DNA of 64,000 nucleotides from Puccinellia tenuiflora (Eukaryota > Streptophyta > Magnoliopsida > Poales > Poaceae), in the NCBI GenBank assembly GCA_012064385.1, contig QRDG01002501.1, positions 132,933-196,932 on the forward strand, in the 5' to 3' direction. The stretch's first letter is position 1. Every line of letters begins with the position of its first letter. Shown here piece after piece: positions 22,201-33,983 of the stretch. Under the pieces are notes generated by a model. It did not search any database, was not told the DNA's origin, and saw only the letters and a list, made by a program, of their open reading frames with translations. The translations under genes and the position numbers were made by a program.

Positions 22201-23159
22201 TGCCTTGATACGTCTCAAACAGGTCCGGTCCAAATAATTTTTGGACACGAGGAAAATTAAAAAAATATAAATTTATACTAAAATTTTATACTTATTGTAT
22301 ATTTCTAGTCGGCAAACTATAGTCCTACTCATTGCATTTTCTATTATTTATACCATTTTCAAATTTAGGTACATGCTTCACGAAACATTTTTGGCACTAA
22401 ACATGAAAAAATCAACCAATCCTTGAATCTCACTATGGAAATCATGTTTACAATGTAAAAACTCATGTTTATGACAATTTTGGTCATAAAAACCTTAGGG
22501 TGAACTATTTTGGGCTTATGCTTATGCATAAGACGCCTTATGGATTTTGGTTGGGAGAAACTACGGTGGGTAGAAACTCCTAGAAACCGTCTGGAGTTTT
22601 GGCTTAGTTGTTGTGTTGAGTTGTGAGATGTGTGCAACGCCCATGGATTTGATATGCATACTTAATAAAATGATAATATCTTACATATGCTTATTTACTG
22701 TGTTGAGGGTGAGAAATGAGCTAGAAATAAAATTAAAATAATATGAAATTGGTAGGAGCTTTTTTCCACAAGTAAAACCAAATGCATTGAAGACAAACAT
22801 ACCAAATAAATAATAAGATGTTTGTAAAGTAGGTTTTAGAAGCAACTGCTTGTAGAGTATACGCATGTTGTGAACCGATTACTGAACCAAAATGAAGACA
22901 CGTTTGTCAACGGTTCAAATTACACTCTAGAAGTTTCAATAATTATGCTTTCCTAATAATACACTAGACTTAATAACAAGATATTTCGTCCAACGTACGA
23001 TTTTAACAATCTATCATAATATATGCATAGATTTAAAATTGGACGTTTGAAACATTCACACAATGTATGAAAGGTTGGTAGTCCTCCACTGGTGGTGTTC
23101 CTCGATCAGTGGTCCTTGGTCGGTAGTCATCCGTTGGTTGTTCTCGGTCGGTCGGACGG
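22201..23159. other. intergenic, nothing recognised
   Basis: AT-rich, without an ORF, repeat pair or RNA gene that I can support. Confidence 0.4.
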
Positions 23160-23600
23160 ATGAATAATCAAGTTTGGAACTTGGTCTGCAAGACGGTGCA
23201 AAACCGGTCGAGTGCTAATGGGTCTCTAAGAAGAATACTAGTAGAAGAAAAAACTGCCAAAGGAAATCCAAGGTACGGTATCCACAAAGGGTGTCTGTCA
23301 TCAAGCTTATTGCAGGAATCATTTGCCGAGATGGTCAAGTAGGTGTCAGGCAATAAGAAAATTGAGTTGAGAGAGTTCAAAAAAGATGATCCTTTTGTGT
23401 CCTTGATGGAAATACAACACGAGAAGCTGGTTATGACAAAGAACATTATGGCCAACAACAATTTGGCCATGGGACCTGGAAAAGCTTAGGATTGAGGCGG
23501 TTGCAACTGAAAAGACCGTACCCAAATCGAATGCGGAAAAGATTAGTATTGAGGTGAAGTAACTTTGAGGCCAAAATTTAAACTTCAAATTTGGCAGAGA
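23160..23600 (+). other. possible coding remnant, unrecognised
   Basis: Balanced base composition and purine-rich codon-like sequence. In the plus frame from 23160 it reads MNNQVWNLVCKTVQNRSSAN, then a stop at 23340-23342 followed by an open Lys/Glu-rich stretch. It may be part of a transposon-associated Lys/Glu-rich protein. No domain is identified. Confidence 0.2.
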
Positions 23601-24260
23601 CTATAGCCAGCGGCGTACGTACGGGCTCATATCGTTCATTTTAACCGATCGGTCGTGTCCTAAAATCCGGTTCAAATCGAGACGATTTGGCGGAGCTACC
23701 AAGAAATCTACTACTCATTATCTAAACACGCAGGGACGCTCAAACATTTGTCGTTGGTGAGACCTAGGAGGATAGAACTGAAGTGAACAGAAGAGGACAG
23801 GACGCTTGAAGTCAAAGCCAGGCCCTGCAAAAGCGCATGGAGCAACAGCCCGATCTTATCCCAATCGCATGGGTCAGCTTGTCTCGTTCTCGCCGTTGTT
23901 TCCGCAGCTCCGGACATCACGTACACGACGCTTTCCACGGCGGAAAATAAATAGAGTAGAAAATTGTAACGTTGTGCGGCGTCAGTCGTACGTGCGTGAC
24001 AGTCGCCCTATCCATCCATCTACAGGAGTCCGGTACGGGTACCCATCCATCGTCGGTCGCCATGTCCATGTTCACTGCCTCCATGGCTCGACCTTATCTA
24101 TCTATAGTGTGGACTGGGTGCCATGCTGCGTGCACGCACGTACGGACGCGTCTACGCACGGCGACAACCAACCAGCCGGAGCAAAGCGCCACCGCCACGG
24201 CTGCTGCTGCTGGTGCCGATCAAATATCAGGGCAAGATATTTTCCAGGGCGAATCGATCG
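23601..24260. other. low-copy intergenic DNA
   Basis: Mixed composition, no supported gene. CATCCATC-type short repeats occur near 24010-24060. Confidence 0.3.
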
Positions 24261-24268
24261 ACGTGCAA

Positions 24269-24733
24269 AAGGTTACCCATGGTACGGGTATCCGCGGGTA
24301 CCGTACCCGTATGGGGAGGATATGGGTAATTTTTTTTACCCATGGGTACAATTCTGTACCCGTGGGTATACTCATACCCTACCCGCTTATAATAAAATAT
24401 GGATCCTATTCGGTTGACATACTAGATACGACCATGAGATTATGATTTTCAAAGTTAGATAATTGTCATGTGTTCATCTACCCGTTACTGAGTTGAGATA
24501 ATTGATTTTTTTTGTCAAATGTGCTACCAACGAATATATAAGTGTGAACAATTTGTGTACTATTTAATTTACCCAACGGGTACCCAATGGGTACGGGTAC
24601 CCGCCGGGTATGGGTATGGGTATAATTTCATCCCCGCGGATAAGGATATGGGTACAATTTTATGTCCATAGACTATATGGGTATGGGTATGGTATTGCTC
24701 TACCCTGCCCATACCCTACCCATTGCCATCCTT
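24269..24733. mobile_element. hAT-type MITE rich in GGGTA motifs
   Basis: An exact 8-bp target duplication ACGTGCAA lies at 24261-24268 and 24734-24741. Ends AAGG and CCTT are inverted. The subterminal parts are packed with GGGTA/TACCC words in both orientations, as in grass hAT MITEs. No transposase. Confidence 0.9.
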
Positions 24734-24819
24734 ACGTGCAATGCAACTTAGGTCGAAAACTGTACTGTACGTGGTTCCTTGTCGCTTTGCTCAAACTGGT
24801 CGATATTTGCCATGGCATG

Positions 24820-24994
24820 CACTGGCGGAGCTTAGTGGGGGCGAACCTGGGCCGTCGCCCCCCAGCCCACGAAGATGCAGCTTATTTTTTACAGGTATTT
24901 GGCCCATTTTCCAGGGAAAATCAGCCTGGACCTCATATTTTAGCCCCCCCAGCCCATTTGCCCCCCCAAGAAATCGGCCCAAGCTCCGCCACTG
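24820..24994. mobile_element. short hAT-type MITE
   Basis: 8-bp duplication ATGGCATG at 24812-24819 and 24995-25002. Terminal inverted repeats CACTGGCGGAGC and GCTCCGCCACTG differ at one base. 175 bp, with C-rich stretches and no coding capacity. Confidence 0.92.
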
Positions 24995-25002
24995 ATGGCA
25001 TG

Positions 25003-25746
25003 CGTTGTCCTGCGGTTGCAGCAGTGCACACAACGTGCTGCAGCAGCAGAATACGGGTTTCCGTGGATTCGAGTTCAAGCCAGATTACTCTAGATGATAA
25101 CAAAAACTTTGGAGTATTTTGAGAGAGAGGATGCCTGCCTTGCGTGGCGGTGCCTCGAGATCTTTTGTTGCTACCACCACTAGCCACGCTAGGCTAGGCT
25201 CCGTATAGTTTGTCGCGCGTCAAGCGGCAACCAATCCGTGGCCACAAGCAGCCTTTGAACCCTGCCGTGTACTGTACTGTGCGTCGGTGCCGACCTGCAT
25301 CACGTTCTTCTGCTCGGCCTCGGGGATTTATGCATGGGGCTGTCCTGCACTCAAAGATACACTCTCAACTCTCAAGATTCGCAACAAGTTTTAAAAGTGG
25401 ATAAATAGAGGCCGAGCTAGCTCCATGAAACCCTTTATTAAAAAAAAATCGAAAATCATAATTTCAAGTTTTTTAATAAAGTGAAAAACATTCTAGAAGT
25501 AGATAATCTTGTATTCATCGTCGTGTAAAATCCCAACCAAAACTATATTGTATTGTGAATAGTATAAAACTGCAACTATTTCAAATCTATCGGGTTTCAT
25601 TTTTTTCATTTTGTATAGCCCATAATATGAGGAAGGCGTTTTGACTCGAGAACTCACATGCTCTGGTCAATTTAAAAAATCACAAAAAAACTGTTAGACA
25701 TTTCGAAAAATTCTGATTTTTCTTATTAACGATCATATAGAAATAA
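25003..25746. other. intergenic, nothing recognised
   Basis: No supported gene. AT-rich after 25400. Confidence 0.4.
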
Positions 25747-25925
25747 GGGGATATGGCGAAATCGGTAGACGCTACGGACTTGATTGTATTGAGCCTTGGT
25801 ATGGAAACCTGCTAAGTGGTAACTTCCAAATTCAGAGAAACCCTGGAATTAAAAAAGGGCAATCCTGAGCCAAATCCGTGTTTTGAGAAAACCTGGGGGT
25901 TCTCGAACTAGAATACAAAGGAAAG
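25747..25925 (+). pseudogene. trnL-UAA: chloroplast trnL-UAA 5' exon and intron piece (NUPT)
   Basis: GGGGATATGGCGAAATCGG followed by the rest of the 35-base 5' exon of plastid tRNA-Leu(UAA), then the first part of its group I intron (CTGGAATTAAAAAAGGGCAA, TCCTGAGCCAAATCCGTG). It stops at about 25925 where plastid similarity ends. The 3' exon is absent, so no tRNA can be made. Several differences from the usual grass plastid sequence (for example TTGATTGTATTG) indicate an old nuclear copy. The plastid match may extend a little to the left. Confidence 0.92.
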
Positions 25926-27930
25926 TTTGTGAGAAAATGACATTTATGCTCGCATGTGCAAAAAAACTATGCTCTAAAAACTTTTTCTAAATCCATTTCG
26001 GCCACTAAATTTGTCATTTTTCACAAGTTGCCAAAAATGTCATTTCATCATGCAGTTTTTCACTATGTCGACATTTTATATATGTTTGTTGAAAAAAATC
26101 AGATTTTTTGAAATGTTTTACTAGTTGCCTAAAAAATCAAACAGGAAGCTCGAGAGTTATTATGGATTTCTTCCAGAATACGAAATATTTTAATTTAAGA
26201 TTTTGCATGTTTATAGAATAGAACGGTTTCTACATCGAGGATTTTTCCCAGATTTGTTTGAAACTTCAAAATATGATTTTTCAATTCCTAAAAATAAAGG
26301 GTTTCATGGATTTCGGCCTCCATTTGTGGTTTATGTGTTTCTTTCTATGTAGCTTGGTACATAATCTTGGATGTACAACATCGACAACGGATAAGGATGG
26401 CCAGATTTCTAGACCTCAAAACTTTAGTACATCAACGATGTAGTTTTAGCGGATATGAAAGCGAAAAGTGTTTTTGGCTCCCAAGATCCCGTGATCCTCC
26501 TCATCTAAACAATAATAATAAAATAATGACAAGTTTCAAAATATATAAAAATCTCCGATTCCACAACCAAGCTGAATATAAACTTTAAATACCTTGTATT
26601 CTAGGCTACACAAAAAGACAAATCTGATAAAATTTCGAGGTTTGAAAATGTGTATACTCAGATCCACACTTTTATGATATTTATGTAGCACATAATACAA
26701 AGTGTTTGAAGTTTTTTTTTTTTTTGCAAGTTTGTGGAATACAACATTGGCTACATCCGGAAGTTTTCAATATTTATTGAAACTTGTAATATTTGTTTCG
26801 ATATTCGGGTCACCGGAGCTCGGGAGCTCCGCTCCACTCCTATGAAAGCCACTTTTTCCAAGTAAAGCCTTTTTTTTATCCGGTAGATTCTTAAGATGTA
26901 GAAATAGGAGGAAAAAAACATAAATCCTATATAGATGATTACAAACTACTGGTCTCATATATTTTACATGATTCTAAAACACTAGGAATGTGAAAATGCA
27001 GGGTCATAAATTCATGCCCATTCGAATCGTAGAGAATTTTTTTATTTGATTCCCCCGCGGGAAAATGTAGGATGTAAAGAGGTTGGAGCGAGTTTAATAT
27101 TTCCTGCAAAACCAATTGCAAATGAATCCTATGGGAAAAATCCTACAGATTACAATACTACGAATCAAACAACACATGTAGGAAAAATTCAAGGATTGAA
27201 ATCCTCCTAAGGTAGTTTAAAAATCCAATCAATCAAAGAAGCCCTACATAATTTTTTTTAATCAAGTATTCTTAATACCTCAAGTAAAATAGAGGAATTC
27301 TAGAAAAAAATTGTAGTGGATGAAGTTTTCCACCGAGAAAGATAGTCATGTAAATTAAACTAACAATGTAGGAAAAGTTCTTACTGAACAATATCCTCTG
27401 AAATCCTATAAGTTCAGAGTCCTTGCAAATCCTTATCACCGGAGGTGCAAAAGGAATAGAATGCACGTTGAATTACCACTTTGCGAGATTATTACGCCCG
27501 TGTCTCCAATCCAAGTATCTTTACCAGCTAACCAGTTTCTTGATGATGAGTTCATCCTAAAAAGATACCGCTTCCTCATGAATTCATCTTAAATCGGGAC
27601 TTTTTGGCTCAACTTTATCCTAGTCTTGTCGAAGAGCAACCCCTTTTCACCTATGCACCTAGTATTTCACATGTCCCCTCACAAAAATTTGTGAATTTTA
27701 AGTGTGATCTTGCCATAGTACTCTGATGTTCCCCGAGAACTCGTTAAAACTATGTAACATAGTTGGTTTCTTGGTTTCATGTTCTAATGAAACCGGCCGA
27801 GATTATCTTAAAACTATGTAGTAGTATAGTTCGGAACAAGTTTACAAAGGTTTTGACGCAATTTGACATAGACATTTCGAAATGGTAGCAAAATAATGTA
27901 AAGAAACAATCCAATGTACAAGGCGCAGGC
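25926..27930. other. AT-rich intergenic DNA with MITE-like debris
   Basis: No gene is supported. About 26930-27250 resembles a decayed non-autonomous element with words such as AGGATTGAAATCCTCC and TCAAAGAAGCCCT that I associate with common Triticeae MITEs; ends and target duplication were not found. Confidence 0.3.
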
Positions 27931-27935
27931 GGCAT

Positions 27936-28060
27936 TTGATTAGGTTTATCCGTAGTGTGGGCGGAGACCGGGGGGCTAGTAGGGGTCAGACCTCAGACCC
28001 CCCCCCCCCCCCCAACCCCCCCAATGGTTCGTCCCCCCCCCCCCCCCCCCCCCCCAACAA
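27936..28060. repeat. long poly-C tracts
   Basis: Two C runs of more than ten bases around 28000-28015 and 28033-28056, after a GGCGGAGACCGGGGGG start like that of some hAT MITEs. Run lengths in assemblies are unreliable. Confidence 0.6.
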
Positions 28061-28243
28061 AAAGCTACACGTAATAGTACATGTATACTGTATATACGTA
28101 CTGATGGCCATTGCTAATCACGTACAGTATTTACTAGGACTAAGCCCACCGGTGATAAAAATCGCTGATCCATTTAATTCTGGTATTCACCGAAGCAATA
28201 CCGCAAGAGCCCATCTCCCTGTCTACCCACGTTTAGCCGGTTA

Positions 28244-28570
28244 GGGCATGTACAATGGGGTGATGTCAGCCTTCTCTTATATATGCCACGTTGGATTTTT
28301 GCTTAGTTGGAGGAGAGAGAATGAGAGAAGAGAAGGTTGTCTTCCCTTAGATAAGGGATGATCTCTTAAATATTAAGAGAAGGCTATTTTGTCCATTGTA
28401 CCACATGCCTTCTCTTATTAAGCCAATTTCATACTAAATTTAATTAATTCTCATTAATTGCTAGAGATGATAATAAGAGATAGCGCATTGTACGACTGAT
28501 ATTTAGTGTATTCTCCAGATGACGTGGAGGCGTAAGAGAAGACTCGCCTTCGCTACCATTGTACATGCCC
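28244..28570. mobile_element. Harbinger-type (Tourist-like) MITE
   Basis: Perfect 15-bp terminal inverted repeats, GGGCATGTACAATGG and CCATTGTACATGCCC, flanked by TTA on both sides (28241-28243 and 28571-28573), the target duplication of PIF/Harbinger elements. 327 bp, non-coding. Confidence 0.93.
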
Positions 28571-28573
28571 TTA

Positions 28574-30365
28574 GGTTATGGTTCCCGTAGTCTTGCCCGG
28601 TTCACGCCGTCTGTTCTGGCTTTGAATCAGATCAAAGATCGATTCATCAATTTGGCGCTGGCATAGTGCTTAGGGATCGTGCTGTAGCAGCGGACGGCGG
28701 CGGCAGGCGCTGATAATCCATCGTCGCCGTTTGCCGGTCGTACGCACCACTGGATTATTTATCAAGGCACATACTACACATATTAGATGCACTTCTATTT
28801 TTCAGTTTAGATATACTTTACAGTCATAAACAAAGAGGAATCCGGCCTTGTACGAAAAATTCAGATATGATTGTTGGTGGCTATTTGGACTTATAAAGTG
28901 GTTCCAGCATCTACTTTTTTTCTCTTTTGTCGCGGTTTGTTAATTATATATGTATGTTAATATTTGGATAAATTTATATTCAGCCAACATACGACTAAAC
29001 ATACATTGATATGCTATTGCTCCGGCCCTGGTGTCCAGCGAGGTGTCAGTAGTGGGTGAACGGGACCTACGGTTTTGAACCTCGCGAAAAGACAAGACAA
29101 GACCAAGTTGTCAATGCAGGAACCAATTGCTCTGCTGAAGAAAGGGTAAAATACTACTACTCCGTCGTAGTCAGTACTCGAGCAGGGCAGCAGCAGCTAG
29201 CAGGCGTCATCGACTATACTATCCTTTTCTTCTTTCCCTTGCTCAGTTGCTCTGCAGCTCCATCAACTGTTACTTTGCCTTTGCTTTTAGTAGTAGCAGG
29301 TAGTAATTTTGATCAGATGGCACTAGCCTCTGCGCGTTTCGTTGATGGCCACTGCACTGCATCTGGTCAGAAAAATTAAAAGTGCCTTCGCCTCAGGTTT
29401 TCCTCGTGGACTTGCTCTCTGTTTGTTGACAGGAAGATGGCAGCAGCTGTTATTCCGTCTATCCCGGAAGAAGATGGAGTTGGAGAGCGAGAGGAATTAC
29501 ACCTGCTGAGACGGTGTTAATTGCCGGAATAGTTACGATGTGTACTGCGAGGCAGAGACAAGGAAAAGGAAAGAAAGAAAAAGCTCGAAGAGGGGCGGAT
29601 GGGAGGAAAAGATGGAAGACACAGAGACTCATCCTTCCTGCCCGCTGTCTCGTAGAACCGGACAGGCCCATTGATATCTCCTCCACCACGCAACAAATAC
29701 TGCTCCAGAAAAAGCGAGGTAGGACGGACGCCGCAGAATTGAAGACAGACCCCACGGCCATGGCCGGCCATACCGCTGCCCGCGTGACAAAAGCGGAACC
29801 GATCCGATCTAGTGCCGCCGCGCGGCGGCATCACGTCGCTCTCCGCCCCCGGAACCAACGACCGCCACGCCACGCCACCACCCCCATCATTCCCTTCCCT
29901 CCCTCTCACTCACGCCATGCTACAAGATCTACCACTACGAAATAAGAGAGACGAAGCAAACAAAAATGTACTAGCACGACGGTGCTGCTCCAAATAAAGT
30001 ACATGGCCTACGAGCACGATCGATCGATCCAAATAAAGGGAAAGGAAAGATCTTTGCCTGGTGAGTATGCGGGACGGCGACAGGCACGAACGGATGCGAG
30101 GCCGAGCCAATCTTCTTCCTCCACCACGGCACCACCCAAAATGAGGAAAACGACCGAGCGTCGACTCCGGCGCTCGCCGGTCCCTCTCAGCGCGAGAGGT
30201 TTCCACGGCCACGCCCATACTATTCCAACCATCCGAGTGTTCCACACCCAGCACGTCGCCCATACTGTACCAACCATCCAGATCCACTGCACACACATCG
30301 ATCATTCATCACTACCACGCCAAAGAACAATCGCCATCGAAGACTCGAATTCGCAATTACTGAAT
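28574..30365. other. intergenic region downstream of the CCCH gene
   Basis: AT-rich to about 29040, then more mixed, with a GC-rich patch around 29750-29930. Short ORFs are present but none has codon structure, neighbours or a motif that supports a gene. Confidence 0.35.
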
Positions 30366-30383
30366 CACACACACACACACACA
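30366..30383. repeat. (CA)n microsatellite
   Basis: About eight CA units. Confidence 0.9.
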
Positions 30384-30439
30384 TAGCAGCAGAAACGGAC
30401 AGTGTAAAGAGTAGTAGTAACTGAACATATATATTATTA

Positions 30440-31030
30440 CTGATAATAAACACCATAATCGACAGGTTACAAATACATCATCGCCATTGGATGATAGTAG
30501 AGATTAAAGGCTGCTAAGCAGCTAACATAATACAAAATAAGCTGTGGGGATATCTATCCTTCATAAGGATTACGATAACAAAATGTGAAAATCAACAGGG
30601 AAGGGGTCGAAGTCGTCGATGATCGCCCAACACACGAGGACGATCGGTAAGACGAACATCAGCTCCACTAATCACAGGAATCAAGGTCCACCTTCATCGT
30701 CACTACCAGCTTCCATGCTTCAGCACCACCGCCATGGCCCTATGCACAGGGAGGCTTGATTTCTACCCTTACTTTTTTTGGTAACAATTTTTTTGGGGTA
30801 AATTCCTACACTCCCGATCGAACCCCAAAACAAATCCACCCCTCTTTCCCTCCATCTTGCCTCCCTTCGCCCAGCCGAGAATATTCACACGGGAGAGATT
30901 GATATGTACACAGGAACTGGAAATAGCAAAAGAAATCTGAGGATAATTTTTTTTGTGGGCTTCATTTTCTTCTTACCGCCGCCACCTTCTTGTTGCCGGT
31001 TCACGGAACACACTTCCTTGCGCGCGGCTG
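30440..31030 (-). other. probable 3' UTR of the CCCH gene
   Basis: AT-richer, non-coding sequence directly after the stop codon of the CCCH gene. The extent and polyadenylation site cannot be fixed from sequence alone. Confidence 0.35.
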
Positions 31031-32199
31031 TCAGTTGATGAGGTCGGAGACCCAACCGACGTCGGGGCCTCCAGCTCCGGAGTAGCCGGCGTAGCAGCTG
31101 CTGGCCGATGCGGCGCCGTCTCTGCTCAGCCGCTCGAACACCTTCTCGCGGAGTGCCCTCCCGGACTCCACCCTCTGCACCGGCTCGTCGTCGTCCATGA
31201 AGCGGAGGTTCAGCGGCTCCAGGTTGGCCGCCATGAAGCTGCTGGAGGCGGTGGTCGGAGCAGACATGGGGGTGGTGGGGAGGCTGTAGAAGCCTTGGGC
31301 GCCCTTGGGGGAGCCGTAGCCGACGGCGGAGCCGGGGTAGTTGGACCAGCCTGCGGACGGGGACGACTGCTGCTTGGCGAGGCGCAGCTGGCGGAGGGAG
31401 GCCATGACGTCGTTGACGGGCGACCCCACGCCGGGCCAGGACCCGCGGCGGAGGGCGGCGGCGGACCCGTCGGGAGACAATGGCGGGGAGTCCGACGTGG
31501 GCGACTTGGGCGGGGACGACAGGAGCGTGCTGGTCGGGGACGAGGACATGATGCAGCTCTTGGTGATGTAGCTCTCGAAGGCCTGGCGCCGGAGCGGGGA
31601 GCCGTCGTAGGACTCTGCGAGCGGCGAGAGGGGCGTGCCGCCGCCGCCTCTCGGGCTGGAGTGCTGCGGCGGCTGCGGCATGGAGCGGAGCTGGTCGGGG
31701 GTGTGGGCGAAGAAGCAGACGCGGCGGCGGCAGGCGGTGCCGTCCTTGCAGGGCTGCGTGCGGTAGCGCGCCGGGTGGAGCCAGCACTCGAAGACGCCGT
31801 GCGCGTACTCGCAGGCGTCCCGCGCTTGCACCCGCCCTTGCGGAAGTCCGGGCAGGCGGTCCCGGAGTAGTGGTACTTGCGCGGGTCGCGGCGGCGGGCC
31901 TTCTCCCCCGGGTGCGCGAAGGGGCACTCGGTCCAGTCGTGGCTCCGGCCGCGCGCGCACCGGCGCACCTTGAAGTCGTACATGCGGAACTCGTCGCACG
32001 CGTACGCGTCGGCGGCGGCCGCCATGGCGGCGGCCTCGTCGTCGCCGTCGTCGGTGGCGGCGTCGTTGCAGGGCAGGTACTGGCGCAGCGCTGCGAGGAG
32101 GTAGGGGGTCATCTCGTCGCCGTAGCCGTCGGCGCTGACCGTGTTGTTCAGGCTGTTGCCCCACGGCGGCACGCTGACACCCTCGCTCATCATCATCAT
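31031..32199 (-). CDS. RR-TZF tandem CCCH zinc-finger protein (frameshift)
   Basis: Single-exon gene, ATG at 32199 ([15 protein letters not shown]), stop at 31031-31033, about 389 residues, the usual size of the family. An Arg-rich CHCH-like region ([20 protein letters not shown]) precedes two CCCH fingers. Finger 1 is C-x7-C-x5-C-x3-H, finger 2 is C-x5-C-x4-C-x3-H, with 16 residues between. This is the plant RR-TZF signature. The C-terminal half is Ser/Pro-rich and ends [10 protein letters not shown], typical of the group. Known members bind RNA, move between nucleus and cytoplasmic RNA granules, and act in hormone and stress responses. One G is missing at 31819-31821: three C on the plus strand where the frame needs four, between CKRG and ACEYAH. 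This would truncate the protein inside finger 1. Everything else is intact, so either the mutation is recent or the base call is wrong. Confidence 0.88.
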
Positions 32200-32324
32200 C
32201 TCGGTTAGCTCTGCTCTAGTGGTGGTGGTGGTCTATGGCGGATGCGACGGAGAGAGATGGATGGATTGTGGGTTATCTGGGACGGACGGATTGTGGAGAA
32301 GAAGAGCGAGGGGCGGGGGCTTAT

Positions 32325-32335
32325 AAACAGCTCCG
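32325..32335 (-). promoter_or_regulatory. likely TATA box of the CCCH gene
   Basis: The minus strand reads GTTTATAAGC about 130 bp upstream of the start codon, a fitting distance for a short 5' UTR. Confidence 0.5.
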
Positions 32336-33221
32336 CTAACCCTGGGGTTGGGATCTAACCGTGGTTGGGGGTAACCGCGGTCACGCAAACGGCGCGGTCG
32401 TACCGAGGACGCAGGAGGTAACTGACGCCGTGGGCGCTCCGCACGCCGGTGGGCGGGCAAGAACTCAGCACAACTCACTGACACGTTGTCCCCGGGCGAC
32501 CTGTCAGTGAGACGGGTTAACGGGGAGGTCGGGATAAAAGGTGGGCGGGGAGGGGTCACACGCGTCGGGACGTGAGGCACGGTGTCAGGCATGCGGGGGG
32601 CGAGGTGGCTCGACTGGGCGCCGGGTTCGGGACACGTCGTGGTGGGGAGACCTACGATATTATTTTTGGCGTGCCCTACGTGGCTAGTATAGATTAGGGG
32701 TTTGGGGAGTTTGGCGTCCGGGTTTGGAGATATTCGTTCGTTCGGGTAGGTTCTGGAAACCTTGGGTAGGGACTGGTGGCGACGCTTGGACGCTTGGTTC
32801 GTGGGACGCATCCATCACTCGCTCGGGTTTGCTGTGCTTTTCCCGAGCCGAGCCCCCATGTATTCCCGTCATGTGCTTCTGTCGTCTTTGGCTGCATCCC
32901 TATTTTAGAATTTTAGCCGTTTCCATCTACTACTGGTTATAGCGAGTTGCGTGTATTTCAGGGGTTGCTATAATTAGTATTTTAAATTAATTTTCTACGC
33001 CCTCGCTCTCTATGGAGTAGTTAAAAATAGGCATGTTGCTCAAGTAACATTACCAAAAAAAAAAAATCAAGAAACGATATCTAAAATACTGATGCTGGTA
33101 CGCTTCACTAAGAGAGGATATTTAGTGCTCCTGACACTTTAGCAGCTCCACGTGCTCCCGTTGAAACAATAACTTTAAAAGTTTTAAAACGGTTAACGGA
33201 AAAGGTGTGAGGATTCACAAG
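32336..33221. other. upstream region of the CCCH gene
   Basis: GC-rich up to about 32650 and then AT-richer. It probably holds the promoter on the minus strand. Past about 33100 it looks like repeat DNA that was the target of the outer Gypsy element. Confidence 0.4.
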
Positions 33222-33226
33222 GTATA

Positions 33227-33316
33227 TGTCGTGGTATTGTCGAATCTATCCGCGGCAGGGGTGCCATCGAGTTAGGTAGAGAGGTGGGTTTTAGAGACGA
33301 GGGCGGTTCCGGTAAC
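33227..33316 (-). repeat. outer element 3' LTR, distal piece
   Basis: Begins TGTCGTGG on the plus strand. Continues at 45243 after the inner element and its GTAAC duplication. Confidence 0.92.
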
Positions 33317-33963
33317 TGTCGGGGATATGAATCCCGGATATCCCAAGGAGGTCCATTTCTTCGAGACTCCAAGTGTCGCCTGAAGCCAGTCGCCTGAAGC
33401 AGGCCGCCTGGATCTATCCGGATGCAGGCATCCGGCTGGGCTGGAGCCGGACGCGAACAACCGACAGCTCCGTACGGGTGGGCAAGGATCATGCAACCGC
33501 CCTGTCGGGCATCTCCTGTACCAAATCATGACAACAAGCTCCAGCCGGCCGGGAAAGTAGTGATGTCATAGGGGTAAACTTGTAACTTCCCTGTAACCCA
33601 AAACCCTAATCCGCTGCCTATATAAAGCGGGCTAGAGCCTCCTGCGCAAGAGGGCTGCGAAAGATAGGCACACAAACAACGGGAGCACCACGTAGCATCA
33701 TCTTTAACCTTCAGCCGGCTAGAATCTCCAGCCGGCTGCCACCCGAAACAGCTCTTGGAACATCTTTGTAGCCCGATTCTGTGATCAAGCAATAAGAACA
33801 AGAAGAGCAGGACGTAGGGGTGTTACCTCCACAAGAGGGCCCGAACCTGGGTAACTAGCGTGTGTTTGCGTGCTTGTTTCCCAATCCCGCGCGAGCATCC
33901 ATCGTCACCTGCCCCACAATCTTTTCCATCTCTGATGGATATGCCGTGCAACCCACCACGACA
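33317..33963 (+). repeat. inner element 5' LTR
   Basis: 647 bp. TATA-like CTATATAAAG at 33618-33627. It carries the GACGTAGGGGTGTTACCTCC...GAACCTGGGTAAC block at about 33810-33856, which is shared with other Gypsy LTRs in the window. Confidence 0.93.
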
Positions 33964-33983
33964 TTTAGCGCCCACCGTGGGGC
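33964..33983 (+). other. inner element primer binding site
   Basis: TTTAGCGCCCACCGTGGGG follows the LTR. It matches the outer element's PBS except for one G to A change. Confidence 0.75.

Noticed and set aside
25747..25925. A functional tRNA-Leu gene
   Set aside because: Only the 5' exon and part of the group I intron are present; the 3' exon is missing.
29056..30456. Several ORFs of 60-140 codons near the CCCH gene
   Set aside because: Overlapping on both strands, no recognisable domain or codon structure; more likely chance frames in GC-rich DNA.
30885..31870. Long ORFs overlapping the CCCH gene in other frames (300-305 codons)
   Set aside because: Arg/Pro/Gly-rich shadow frames caused by the high GC of the real gene.
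33809..33860. CRISPR-like or regulatory RNA repeats in the LTRs
   Set aside because: The shared block occurs once per LTR and belongs to the Gypsy LTR leader; no array of spaced repeats exists in the window.
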